From the NCBI RefSeq assembly GCF_008704795.1, contig NZ_CP023690.1, positions 4,040,501 through 4,104,500 of the forward strand: a DNA stretch of 64,000 bases, given 5' to 3'. Shown here piece by piece: positions 25,935 to 34,200 of the stretch (position 1 is its first letter; each line of letters starts with the position of its first letter). Position numbers and translations under genes: made by a program. The notes below the pieces were generated by a model. It did not search any database, was not told the origin of the DNA, and was given only the letters and a program-made list of their open reading frames with translations. Source of the DNA: Streptomyces spectabilis. GTDB taxonomy: Bacteria > Actinomycetota > Actinomycetes > Streptomycetales > Streptomycetaceae.

Positions 25935-27314
25935 ATGCGCAGCACTCTTCGGACACGGACGACCGGCAGGGCAGTGGCCGCCATCGCGGTGGGCGCCCTC
26001 GCGCTGGGTGTCACCGCGTGCGGCGGTGACGACGACAAGGACGACGACGGCAACGGCAAGGGCGGCGGCAAGAAGGAGGCCGCGGCCACCGTTCGACTGC
26101 CCGAGCTCGACGGGCAGAAGCTGTCGGTCTCGGCCGTGTGGGGCGGCGCGGAGCGCAAGGTGTTCCTCAGGGTCCTCGACGAGTTCGAGAAGCGGACGGG
26201 CGCCGACGTGTCGTTCGTGCCCGCGCAGGAGCCGATCATCAGCTTCCTGGCGTCGAAGGTGGCGGGCGGCGAGCCCCCGGACGTGGCGATGCTGCCCCAG
26301 GTCGGCGCGGTGAAGCAGGCCGTGGAGAAGAAGTGGGCCAAGCCGCTGGGCGCGGCGGCGCAGAAGGAGCTGGACGAGAACTACGCGCAGGGCTGGAAGG
26401 ACCTGGGGTCCGTCGACGGCAAGCAGTACGGCGTGTACTTCAAGGCGGCCAACAAGTCGTTGGTCTGGTACAACACCAAGGTCTTCGAGAACGCGGGCGT
26501 CGAGGAGCCCAAGACCTGGGACGACTTCATGAAGACCGCCCAGACGATCTACGACTCGGGCGTCGCGCCCGTGTCCGTGGGGGGCGCCGAGGCCTGGACG
26601 CTCACCGACTGGTTCGAGAACGTCTACCTCTCGCAGGCGGGCCCCGAGAAGTACGACGAGCTCGCCCAGCACGAGATCAAGTGGACGGACCCTTCCGTCA
26701 AGGAGGCGCTGACGACGCTCGGCGGGCTCTTCGGGAAGAAGGGGTTCGTCGCCGGGGGCGCGGACGGCGCGCTGCAGACGGAGTTCCCGGCGTCGGTGAA
26801 GCAGACGTTCGTCGGCGGCGACCAGCCCAAGGCGGGCATGGTCTTCGAGGGCGACATGGTGTCCCTCTCGATCTCCGAGACGAAGGCGAAGGTCGGCACG
26901 GACGCGAAGGTGTTCCCGTTCCCGGCGGTCGGGGACGCGTCCCCCGCGGTCGTGGGCGGTGACGCCGCGGTCGCCCTGAAGGACGGCGAGGGCGCGCAGG
27001 CCCTGCTCACGTTCCTGGCCTCGCCGGACGCGGCGAAGATCTGGGCGGAGGCCGGCGGCTTCGTGTCGCCGAACAAGAACCTGGACCTGGCCGCGTACCC
27101 GAACGACGTGCAGCGCGGCATCGCCAAGGCGCTCATCGCGGCCGGTGACGACATCCGCTTCGACATGTCCGACCAGGCGCCCCCGGCCTTCGGCGGCACG
27201 CCCGGCAAGGGCGAGTGGAAGGCGCTCCAGGACTTCCTGAAGAACCCGAAGAACGTCGCGGGCACCCAGCGGGCGCTGGAGGACGCGGCGACCAAGGCGT
27301 ACCCGAAGAGCTGA
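25935..27314 (+). CDS. ABC transporter sugar-binding lipoprotein (SBP family 1)
   Basis: 459 residues. Lipoprotein signal with lipobox GVTAC (Cys29), an Asp/Gly/Lys linker, then an extracellular binding-protein fold with the family landmark KSLVWYNTKVFENAGVEEPK. It captures a sugar or oligosaccharide and delivers it to the two permeases downstream (7 nt and then an ATGA overlap). No ATPase gene is in the operon. Streptomyces carbohydrate importers usually share the ATPase MsiK, which is the likely partner. A GTG three nt upstream is an alternative start. Confidence 0.92.
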   Translation: MRSTLRTRTTGRAVAAIAVGALALGVTACGGDDDKDDDGNGKGGGKKEAAATVRLPELDGQKLSVSAVWGGAERKVFLRVLDEFEKRTGADVSFVPAQEPIISFLASKVAGGEPPDVAMLPQVGAVKQAVEKKWAKPLGAAAQKELDENYAQGWKDLGSVDGKQYGVYFKAANKSLVWYNTKVFENAGVEEPKTWDDFMKTAQTIYDSGVAPVSVGGAEAWTLTDWFENVYLSQAGPEKYDELAQHEIKWTDPSVKEALTTLGGLFGKKGFVAGGADGALQTEFPASVKQTFVGGDQPKAGMVFEGDMVSLSISETKAKVGTDAKVFPFPAVGDASPAVVGGDAAVALKDGEGAQALLTFLASPDAAKIWAEAGGFVSPNKNLDLAAYPNDVQRGIAKALIAAGDDIRFDMSDQAPPAFGGTPGKGEWKALQDFLKNPKNVAGTQRALEDAATKAYPKS

Positions 27315-27320
27315 CGGGCG

Positions 27321-28703
27321 ATGACGACTCCGGACGCCGGGGGCACCGCCGCGGTGCCCCCGGCCAGGCCGACGGCGCGTACGTCCACGACCGGTCCGCG
27401 CGGCTCCGGTCCCCGCAGGAGCGTGACCGGCACGCGCAGGACGGTGGCGGCCCTGTTCCTGCTGCCCGCCCTGGTGCTGCTCGGCGCGCTCGTGCTGTAC
27501 CCGATCGGGTTCTCGGTCCTGCGCAGCTTCTTCGACAAGGGCGGCGACTTCGCGGGCATCGACAACTACGAGACGATGTTCGAGGACGCCGGGATCCGTA
27601 CCGCCATCAAGAACACGGCGGTCTGGGTGGTGTGCGCGCCCGCCGTGGCGACGGCGCTCGGCCTGATCTTCGCCGTGCTCACCGAGCGGGTGCGCTGGGC
27701 CACGGCGTTCAAAATCGTGATCTTCATGCCGATGGCGATCTCGATGCTGGCGGCGGGGATCATCTTCCGGCTCGTGTACGAGGCGAACCCCGACCGCGGG
27801 GTCGTCAACGCCGTGTGGGTGGGCGTGCACGACACGTTCGTCGAGTCGTCGCACTTCCCGAGCGGGCACCTCGCCGCGAGGTCCCCGATGAAGGAGGCGG
27901 GCGGCGGCGCCTTCGTCACCCGTGAGCCCGTGCGCGCCGGGCAGCCGGTGGTCCTGCCGCTGACCGGCGTACCGCCCAACCGGATGCCCGACGCCGCCGC
28001 GGCGGCGAAGCCCGCGCAGGCCGACCCCGGCAAGGTCACCGGCACCGCCTGGCAGGACTTCACCCGCGGCAAGGGCCGCGGCGAGGTCAACGCGCCGGAC
28101 GCCGTCGAGCTCGGCTACCCCGGCATCGAGATCGAGGCGGTCAAGGACGGCGAGGTCGTGGCCTCGACGAAGGCCGCCGACGACGGCACCTTCGCCCTGC
28201 CGAAGGAGGCCGACGGGGCGCTGCTGCGCTTCCCCGCGTCGAACTTCCGCGAGCCGTACGACGGCGTGAACTGGCTGGGCCCCTCGCTCATCACCCCCGC
28301 CGTCATCGGCAGCTACGTGTGGATGTGGGCCGGTTTCGCGATGGTGCTCATCGCGGCGGGCCTGGCGAGCGTGCCGCGCGAGCTCCTGGAGGCGGCGCGC
28401 GTGGACGGCGCCAACGAGTGGCAGGTGTTCCGCCGGGTCACGGTGCCGCTGCTCGCACCCGTCCTCGCGGTGGTCCTGGTCACGCTGATGATCAACGTGA
28501 TGAAGATCTTCGACCTGGTCTTCGTGATCCCGCCGGGCTCCTCCAAGGACGAGGCGAACGTCCTCGCCGTCCAGCTCTACAACTCCGCCTTCGGGGACCA
28601 GAACGACGGCGTGGCGAGCGCGATCGCGGTGCTGCTCTTCCTGCTCGTGATCCCGGTGATGTGGTTCAACATGCGGCGGCTGCGGCGGGAGGCGAAGCGA
28701 TGA
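27321..28703 (+). CDS. ABC sugar permease, MalF type, with an inserted extracellular domain
   Basis: 460 residues, about 150 longer than ordinary MalF-like permeases. Helices lie near 42-63, 98-120, 131-152, 325-350, 372-395 and 425-450. The EAA loop that docks the ATPase is ELLEAARVDGANEWQVFRR (355-372). Between the third and fourth helices is a ~170-residue insertion (155-325) outside the membrane. Its second half (EVNAPDAVELGYPG, EAVKDGEVV, DDGTFALP) looks like a carboxypeptidase-regulatory-like beta-sandwich. It starts 7 nt after the binding-protein stop and overlaps the next permease by ATGA. Confidence 0.88.
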   Translation: MTTPDAGGTAAVPPARPTARTSTTGPRGSGPRRSVTGTRRTVAALFLLPALVLLGALVLYPIGFSVLRSFFDKGGDFAGIDNYETMFEDAGIRTAIKNTAVWVVCAPAVATALGLIFAVLTERVRWATAFKIVIFMPMAISMLAAGIIFRLVYEANPDRGVVNAVWVGVHDTFVESSHFPSGHLAARSPMKEAGGGAFVTREPVRAGQPVVLPLTGVPPNRMPDAAAAAKPAQADPGKVTGTAWQDFTRGKGRGEVNAPDAVELGYPGIEIEAVKDGEVVASTKAADDGTFALPKEADGALLRFPASNFREPYDGVNWLGPSLITPAVIGSYVWMWAGFAMVLIAAGLASVPRELLEAARVDGANEWQVFRRVTVPLLAPVLAVVLVTLMINVMKIFDLVFVIPPGSSKDEANVLAVQLYNSAFGDQNDGVASAIAVLLFLLVIPVMWFNMRRLRREAKR

Positions 28704-29623
28704 GCGCGCACACTCGGGCCGCCGCGAGGGCGGGCGCGAAGGCAGGCGCGGGGGCGGGCCCGGTGAAGGCCCGGCAGTCGCTCGGGGGGCGGATCGCCGG
28801 CCTGCTCGGCGGCACCGCGGTACGGGTCTTCCTCATCCTCGTCGGCCTGTTCTGGCTGGTGCCCACGCTCGGGCTGCTGCTCGGCTCGCTGCGCACCAAG
28901 GAGGACATGAGCGAGACCGGCTGGTGGAAGGTCTTCGGCGCGCCCTCGCAGCTGACCTTCGACAACTACTCCAGCCTCCTGAAGGACGAGACGATCACCG
29001 ACTCGATCCTGACGAGCGTGTCCATCACCGTCCCGGCGACGCTGCTCGTCGTGGTGATCGGCTCGCTCGCCGGTTACGCGTTCGCGTGGATGGAGTTCCC
29101 GGGCCGCGACTGGTGGTTCCTCGGTGTCGTGGGGCTGCTTGTGGTGCCGGTGCAGGTGGCGCTCGTCCCGGTCTCCGACCTCTTCGGCAAGGTCGGGATC
29201 TTCGAGACGACGACGGGCGTGGTGCTCTTCCACACCGCCTTCGGGCTGCCCTTCGCGATCTTCCTCCTCCGGAACTTCTTCGCGGAGATCCCCCGTGAAC
29301 TCCTTGAGGCCGCCCGTCTTGACGGCGCCGGTGAGCTGCGGCTCTTCGTCCGCGTGGTGATGCCGCTCGGCGCGCCCGCGATCGCCTCGCTCGGCATCTT
29401 CCAGTTCCTGTGGGTGTGGAACGACATGCTGATCGCGCTGATCTTCGCGGACGCGGGCAGCCCGCCGATCACGGTGGCGCTCCAGCAGCAAGTGCGGTTC
29501 TTCGGTGACAACGTGCAGATCCTCGCGCCCGGCGCGTTCATCTCGATGGTGATCCCGCTGGCCGTGTTCTTCGCGTTCCAGCGGCAGTTCGTCTCCGGCG
29601 TGATGGCGGGCGCCGTCAAGTGA
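28700..29623 (+). CDS. ABC sugar permease, MalG type
   Basis: 307 residues. An Ala/Gly/Lys-rich cytoplasmic leader is followed by six helices. The EAA loop is ELLEAARLDGAGELRLFVRV, and the helix end MVIPLAVFFAFQRQFVSGVMAGAVK-type C-terminus is typical of MalG proteins. Its ATG overlaps the MalF stop (ATGA), so the two subunits are made in equal amounts. It completes the membrane channel of the importer; a terminator follows. Confidence 0.92.
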   Translation: MSAHTRAAARAGAKAGAGAGPVKARQSLGGRIAGLLGGTAVRVFLILVGLFWLVPTLGLLLGSLRTKEDMSETGWWKVFGAPSQLTFDNYSSLLKDETITDSILTSVSITVPATLLVVVIGSLAGYAFAWMEFPGRDWWFLGVVGLLVVPVQVALVPVSDLFGKVGIFETTTGVVLFHTAFGLPFAIFLLRNFFAEIPRELLEAARLDGAGELRLFVRVVMPLGAPAIASLGIFQFLWVWNDMLIALIFADAGSPPITVALQQQVRFFGDNVQILAPGAFISMVIPLAVFFAFQRQFVSGVMAGAVK

Positions 29624-29698
29624 GGACGCGCACGCGCCCGCGCGCCCGGCTCCACAAAAATGATCAACTGCCGGGCGGGTAACGCCACTTGACCGAAC

Positions 29699-29726
29699 GG
29701 GGACGGTCCGGCACCGGATCGTCCCC
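29699..29726 (+). terminator. Terminator of the sugar ABC operon
   Basis: 13-bp arms (29699-29711 and 29714-29726, one wobble) followed by TTTCCTTCC. A second perfect hairpin (29743-29752 with 29757-29766, loop CGAA) lies just downstream and may be part of the leader of the next gene. Confidence 0.72.
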
Positions 29727-29833
29727 TTTCCTTCCGCTTGACGGGTGTCCCCCGAAGGGGACACCCCGGCGTAACCAGATCACCTCACCGGGCGTTCCCG
29801 GGCAGAGTGCCCGCGCCGACCCATGGATGTGCC

Positions 29834-32125
29834 GTGCCCCGGTTCAGTGTCATCGTCCCCGCGTACCAGGTGCAGGCGTATCTGCACGAGTGCCTCACGT
29901 CCGTACTGGAACAGAGCTTCGCGGACTGGGAGCTGATCGCGGTCGAGGACCGCTCGCCGGACGGCTGCGCCGCGATCATCGACGAGTTCGCGGCCCGGGA
30001 CACCCGCGTCAGGGCCGTCCACCTGGAAGAGAACGTGGGCCTCGGCCGCGCGCGCAACGCGGGCATGGAGCACGCCACCGGCGACTACCTGATCTTCCTC
30101 GACGCCGACGACAGCATGGCGCCCGGCTCCCTCCAGGCCATCGCCGACCGCCTGAAGGAGACCGGCGAGCCGGACGTCCTGGTCTACGACTACGAGCGGA
30201 CGTACTGGACGGGCGAACGGGTGCGCAACCAGCTCGCGCACCTCCTCCACCAGGACGGCCCCGCCCCCTTCGAACTCGCCGACAGGAGCGGCCTGCTGCG
30301 GCTGCTCATGGTCGCCTGGAACAAGGCGCACCGCCGCGAGTTCGTCGAGCGGGTGGGCCTCACGTTCCCGCCCGGCACCTACGAGGACGCTCCCTGGACG
30401 TACCCGCTGATGATGTCGGCGAAGTCCATCGCGACGCTCGACCGGGTGTGCGTGCGCTACCGGCAGCGGCGGCGCGGCGGGATCCTCGGCACGGCGAGCC
30501 GCGCGCACTTCGACGTCTTCGACCAGTACGAGCGGGTGTTCGCGTTCCTGGACACGCGCCGCAACCTGCCGGACGCGTGGCGGGCCCTGGTCTTCCGGCG
30601 CATGGTCGACCACCTGCTGGCCATCTACGCCAGGCCGGAGCGGCTCCCGCACGACAGCCGCGCCGAGTTCCTGCGCCGGGCGCGCGCCCACTACCGCCGC
30701 TTCCACGTGCCGGGCTCCCGGCCGCGCGCGGGCGCCCGGCTTCAGCACGCCCTGGTGCGGCTCGGCTCGCACCGCGCGTACCAGACGCTGCGGTCGGTGC
30801 GGCGGTTCGGCGCGAGGCTCGCGCGGTACGGCACCGGGGTCCTTGGCCGCGCCCGGGAGTCCCTGCTGCGGCTGCACTACCGCATCCAGCTGCGGCGTCC
30901 GGTGCGCGCGGACCTCGCGGTCTTCACGGCGGGTGACGGGCGGGGGCACAGCGGCGACCCGGGCGCCCTTGAGGCCGCCTTCCGCGAGCACGCGCCGCAC
31001 GTGCGCACCGCGTGGCTCGCCGCGCCCGCGCACCACCACACCCTCCCGACCGCGACCCAGCGCCTCACGCCCGGCACGGCCGCGGCCTGGACCGCCCTGG
31101 CGCGCGCCGCGTACCTGGTGAGCGACGCCGGGTTCGACCGCCGCCTGGTCAAGCGCCCCGGGCAGCTCGTCGTGCACACCCACCGGGGCACGCCGCTGCG
31201 GCACGAGGGCGCCGACCTCCTGGAGCGCCCGGCGGCCGTCTGCGGCACGGACGTCGACGCGCGGCTGCGCTCCGCCGACACCTGGGACTACGTCCTGTCC
31301 CCCAACCGCCACGCGACCCTGGCGGGTGAGCGGGCGTACCCGGCGACGTACACGACGCTCGAGTACGGCTGTCCGCGCAACGACCGCTACCAGCGCGCCA
31401 CCGCCGCCGACGTGGCGCGGATCCGCGAGAGCCTCGGCGTGCGGCCGGGCACGACGGCGATCCTGTACGCGCCGGAGTACCGCGACTACCGGCGCACCCA
31501 GCGGCTCGGCGTGGACCTGGAGCGGCTCCTGCGCCGCCTCGGCCCCCGCTTCACGGTTCTGGTGCACGCCCCCCACGTCGACGCGGAGCCGCTGCCCGAC
31601 GATCTCACCGGGCGGTGGGTCGACGTGTCCGGCGAGCCGGACGCGGGGCGCCTGTGCCTTGCGGCGGACGCGCTGGTCACGGACTACTCCTCGCTGATGT
31701 TCGACTACGCGAACCTGGACCGGCCGATCGTCCTGCACGCCGACGACTGGGAGGCGTACGAGGCCGCCCGCGGCACCTACTTCGACGTGCGCGCCTTCCC
31801 GCCGGGCGCGGTGGCGCGCGGCGAGGACGAGCTGGCCGACATCTTCGCCTCGGGGCACTGGCGGGGCTCGCGCTCGGCCCAGCTGCGGCGGGCCTTCCGG
31901 GAGCGGTTCTGCCCCCACGACGACGGGAGTGCCGCGGAGCGTGTCGTGCGACGGGTGGTGTTCGGGGCGAAGATCCCACTACCGTCGGTCGTGGCGCTCC
32001 CGGAGCGGCACCCCACGCCGGCGGCGGGGCCCGAGGGCACCCGTGTGTCCGGGGCCGAGGACTCCGGGGTCGCGCAGACCGCCGCGCTCCTGTCGCAGCG
32101 CACTCCCCCCAACTCCAGGATCTGA
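29834..32125 (+). CDS. GT2 glycosyltransferase fused to CDP-glycerol glycerophosphotransferase-like domain
   Basis: 763 residues from the GTG at 29834 (MPRFSVIVPAYQ, the same N-terminal pattern as its paralogues). GT-A domain about 1-220 with ELIAVEDRSPDG and the DxD in FLDADDS. A linker helix region follows, then a TagF/TagB-like domain (about 370-725) with YAPEYRDYR and TDYSSLMFDYANLDRP (615-630). Two family positions deviate: the HG(T/A)P motif reads HRGTPLR (about 449-455), so the His before Gly is Arg, and the (R/K)xHP-like motif reads VHAPH. The second domain may therefore be impaired. It belongs to the glycopolymer locus; polymer identity is unknown. Confidence 0.85.
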   Translation: MPRFSVIVPAYQVQAYLHECLTSVLEQSFADWELIAVEDRSPDGCAAIIDEFAARDTRVRAVHLEENVGLGRARNAGMEHATGDYLIFLDADDSMAPGSLQAIADRLKETGEPDVLVYDYERTYWTGERVRNQLAHLLHQDGPAPFELADRSGLLRLLMVAWNKAHRREFVERVGLTFPPGTYEDAPWTYPLMMSAKSIATLDRVCVRYRQRRRGGILGTASRAHFDVFDQYERVFAFLDTRRNLPDAWRALVFRRMVDHLLAIYARPERLPHDSRAEFLRRARAHYRRFHVPGSRPRAGARLQHALVRLGSHRAYQTLRSVRRFGARLARYGTGVLGRARESLLRLHYRIQLRRPVRADLAVFTAGDGRGHSGDPGALEAAFREHAPHVRTAWLAAPAHHHTLPTATQRLTPGTAAAWTALARAAYLVSDAGFDRRLVKRPGQLVVHTHRGTPLRHEGADLLERPAAVCGTDVDARLRSADTWDYVLSPNRHATLAGERAYPATYTTLEYGCPRNDRYQRATAADVARIRESLGVRPGTTAILYAPEYRDYRRTQRLGVDLERLLRRLGPRFTVLVHAPHVDAEPLPDDLTGRWVDVSGEPDAGRLCLAADALVTDYSSLMFDYANLDRPIVLHADDWEAYEAARGTYFDVRAFPPGAVARGEDELADIFASGHWRGSRSAQLRRAFRERFCPHDDGSAAERVVRRVVFGAKIPLPSVVALPERHPTPAAGPEGTRVSGAEDSGVAQTAALLSQRTPPNSRI

Positions 32126-32126
32126 G

Positions 32127-33017
32127 ATGCCCGAAGCCTCCGCTTCCGTGCCCACGTCCGCGCCCGCGTCCGTGGAGGAGCCGGACGACGTGCCCGTGCC
32201 CACCGACTTCTCCGATGTGAAGGGCTGGTTCCACCCGGCCGACCAGGTTCTCTTCGACTGGTTCCTGAGCCGTCAGCTGGACCTCGGCGAATCGGGCGAC
32301 CTGCTCGAACTCGGGGCCTACCTGGGCAAGAGCGCGATCTTCATGGGGGCCTATCTGCGCCCCGACGAGACCTTCACGGTCTGCGACCTGTTCGACTCGC
32401 CCGCGCCCGACGCCGCCAACTCCAAGGAGATGGGCCGCTCGTACGCGACGCTGACCCGGCGCGCCTTCGAGGCCAACTACCGCTCCTTCCACGACGAGCT
32501 GCCCCAGGTCGTGCAGGCCCCTTCGGCCGGGATCACCACGCACGTGGCCGAGCGGAGCTGCCGCTTCGTCCACATCGACGCGTCCCATCTGTACGAGCAC
32601 GTGCACGCGGACATCGCGGCGGCGCGGGAGCTGCTCACGCCGGACGGGATCGTCGTCCTCGACGACTTCCGGGCCGAGCACTGTCCCGGGGTGGCCGCGG
32701 CGACGTGGGGGGCCGTGGCCACGACCGGGCTCAAGCCGCTGTGCATCACGGCCACGAAGTTCTACGGGACGTGGGGGCGGTACGAGGCCGTGCACGGGGA
32801 GCTGGGGCGGTTGTTGAAGGGGCGGGACGACATGTGGCACGGGGCGGAGGAGGTGGCCGGGCATCCGATGATCCGCATCAGCGGGCGCAAGGCCCGGACC
32901 CCGGCCCACCCCCGGTCGCGCCACGCCGGGGCGCCGCCCGCGCACCGGGCCCCGGAGGGCACCCGCCGCCCGCGCGGCCGGGGCCTGGCGGCACTCCTCC
33001 CGGGCCGCAGGCGCTAG
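32127..33017 (+). CDS. Class I SAM-dependent methyltransferase
   Basis: 296 residues, ATG at 32127 one base after the previous stop, with AGGA at good distance. The Rossmann core is clear: motif I LLELGAYLGKSAIFMG (59-74), VCDLFD (85-90), FVHIDASHLYEHVHAD (147-162) and IVVLDDF (175-181). This pattern matches the Methyltransf_24 type found in glycan and surface-polymer loci. The C-terminal ~45 residues are basic and disordered. In context it probably methylates a sugar or polymer end. Co-transcribed with the transferase upstream. Confidence 0.85.
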   Translation: MPEASASVPTSAPASVEEPDDVPVPTDFSDVKGWFHPADQVLFDWFLSRQLDLGESGDLLELGAYLGKSAIFMGAYLRPDETFTVCDLFDSPAPDAANSKEMGRSYATLTRRAFEANYRSFHDELPQVVQAPSAGITTHVAERSCRFVHIDASHLYEHVHADIAAARELLTPDGIVVLDDFRAEHCPGVAAATWGAVATTGLKPLCITATKFYGTWGRYEAVHGELGRLLKGRDDMWHGAEEVAGHPMIRISGRKARTPAHPRSRHAGAPPAHRAPEGTRRPRGRGLAALLPGRRR

Positions 33018-33110
33018 CCCCTGCCCAACGACTGGGCGGCACCCGGGGCTGTGCCCACCCGTCCCGCCCTGCGGGACGATTGCCCACAGCGGAGACAGGC
33101 GACACGCCGC

Positions 33111-33215
33111 CCGCAGCGCTCCGCGTCGGGGTTCGGCCGGTGACGCTGGGGCGTTTCGGGTGGGTGGGTGGGTGGGAAACCCGCCGCGGTAGCGGCGGCA
33201 CCACCCACCCAGCGG
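33111..33215 (+). repeat. Dispersed G-rich repeat, copy 2 (intergenic)
   Basis: Module CCGCAGCGCTCCGCGTCGGG (33111-33130), a 22-nt spacer, then GTTTCGGGTGGGTGGG and AAACCCGCCGCGGTAGCGGCGG (33153-33198). It folds: CCGCCGC/GCGGCGG is the inner stem, and GGGTGGGTGG pairs with CCACCCACCC (to 33210) outside. It lies in the 247-bp gap between the methyltransferase and the next gene and matches copy 1 at 18.4 kb in order and spacing. Confidence 0.7.
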
Positions 33216-33264
33216 CAGCGCGGCGCTGCCGGTGCTCCGGGCAAGGAGCGGGCAAAGTAGGGCG

Positions 33265-34200
33265 ATGCAGACTTTTCTGACTGGAGGGTTTGCCCGCAGG
33301 GCCCGACGGGCCGCCCGCAGGGCCAGGTTCCGCGTGGAGCGCGCCGCCGCAGGCCGGCAGGGGCGCGGGGGCGGCGAGCCGCTCGTGGCCGTCCATCTGT
33401 CCCTGCGGGACAGCCGCACCCTCAATCTCGCCCTGCCGGCCCCCGGCCCCGGCGCCGCGCGGCTCCTGATCAGCCGTGGCCCCCGCCGCTTCCGCGTACC
33501 GCTCGACGTGGAAGCGGCGCTGCTCACCGCGACCGTCGGCCTGCGGGACGCCGCCGAGGGCACGGGCGGCGCCGGGCCCGTCCTGAGCGAGGGCGTCTGG
33601 CGGCTCACGGTCGAGACGACCGGGGCCGACGGCCGCGTACGGCGGCAGGGGCTCACCCTCGCCGACACGCCGGGGCCGCCTTCGCCGACCCTCCCCCACG
33701 CCCCGCACCCGCGCACCGGCACGCTCCTGCGTCTGGTGCGCTGCCGCGGCGGGCGGGCCGCGGTGCAGGTCACGGCGGCCCGGCCGCGCGCGGAGCTGGT
33801 GCGGTTCGAGCCGTACGGGGACGGCATCACGGTGCACGGCCGGATGGTCGCGGCGCGCGCGGCGCGGCAGGCCAGTGCCGTGCGGCGGCGGGACGGCCTG
33901 GCCGTGCCGGTGCGGCCCGAGTGGGAGGGCGACCGGTTCCGCTTCGCGCTGCCGCTGGCGGCGATGGCCGGGGCGGCTCCCGGCCAGTGGGTGTGGGACT
34001 TCCGCGTCGGCGGCCTGCCGCTGGGGCGCTGGCTGACCGACGTACGGGATCTGCCCGCGGCGTTCCCCACGCCGTTCCGGCTCGTCGCGCTCGAGGGCGG
34101 CGGCCTGGTGCGCGCCCATCCGCACGTCACCGCGTCCGGCGCGTTCGCCGTGACCTGTCTGGACCTGGGCCGTGACCCGGAGCAGAAGGAGACCTCATGA
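33265..34200 (+). CDS. Hypothetical protein of the glycopolymer locus, beta-rich
   Basis: 311 residues; family not recognised. The start at ATG 33265 gives a very basic N-terminus (RRARRAARRARFRVER). The rest alternates in a beta-sandwich-like pattern with motifs such as LRDSRTLNLALP, RGPRRFRVPLD and WEGDRFRFALPLAAM. Similar short stretches (GGDRFDARIRLADL, VGGRFRATL) occur in the middle of the large transferase at 46626-50090, so it may be the free-standing form of that accessory domain. Its TGA overlaps the ATG of the GT4-Stealth gene (ATGA), which implies joint function. Confidence 0.7.
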   Translation: MQTFLTGGFARRARRAARRARFRVERAAAGRQGRGGGEPLVAVHLSLRDSRTLNLALPAPGPGAARLLISRGPRRFRVPLDVEAALLTATVGLRDAAEGTGGAGPVLSEGVWRLTVETTGADGRVRRQGLTLADTPGPPSPTLPHAPHPRTGTLLRLVRCRGGRAAVQVTAARPRAELVRFEPYGDGITVHGRMVAARAARQASAVRRRDGLAVPVRPEWEGDRFRFALPLAAMAGAAPGQWVWDFRVGGLPLGRWLTDVRDLPAAFPTPFRLVALEGGGLVRAHPHVTASGAFAVTCLDLGRDPEQKETS

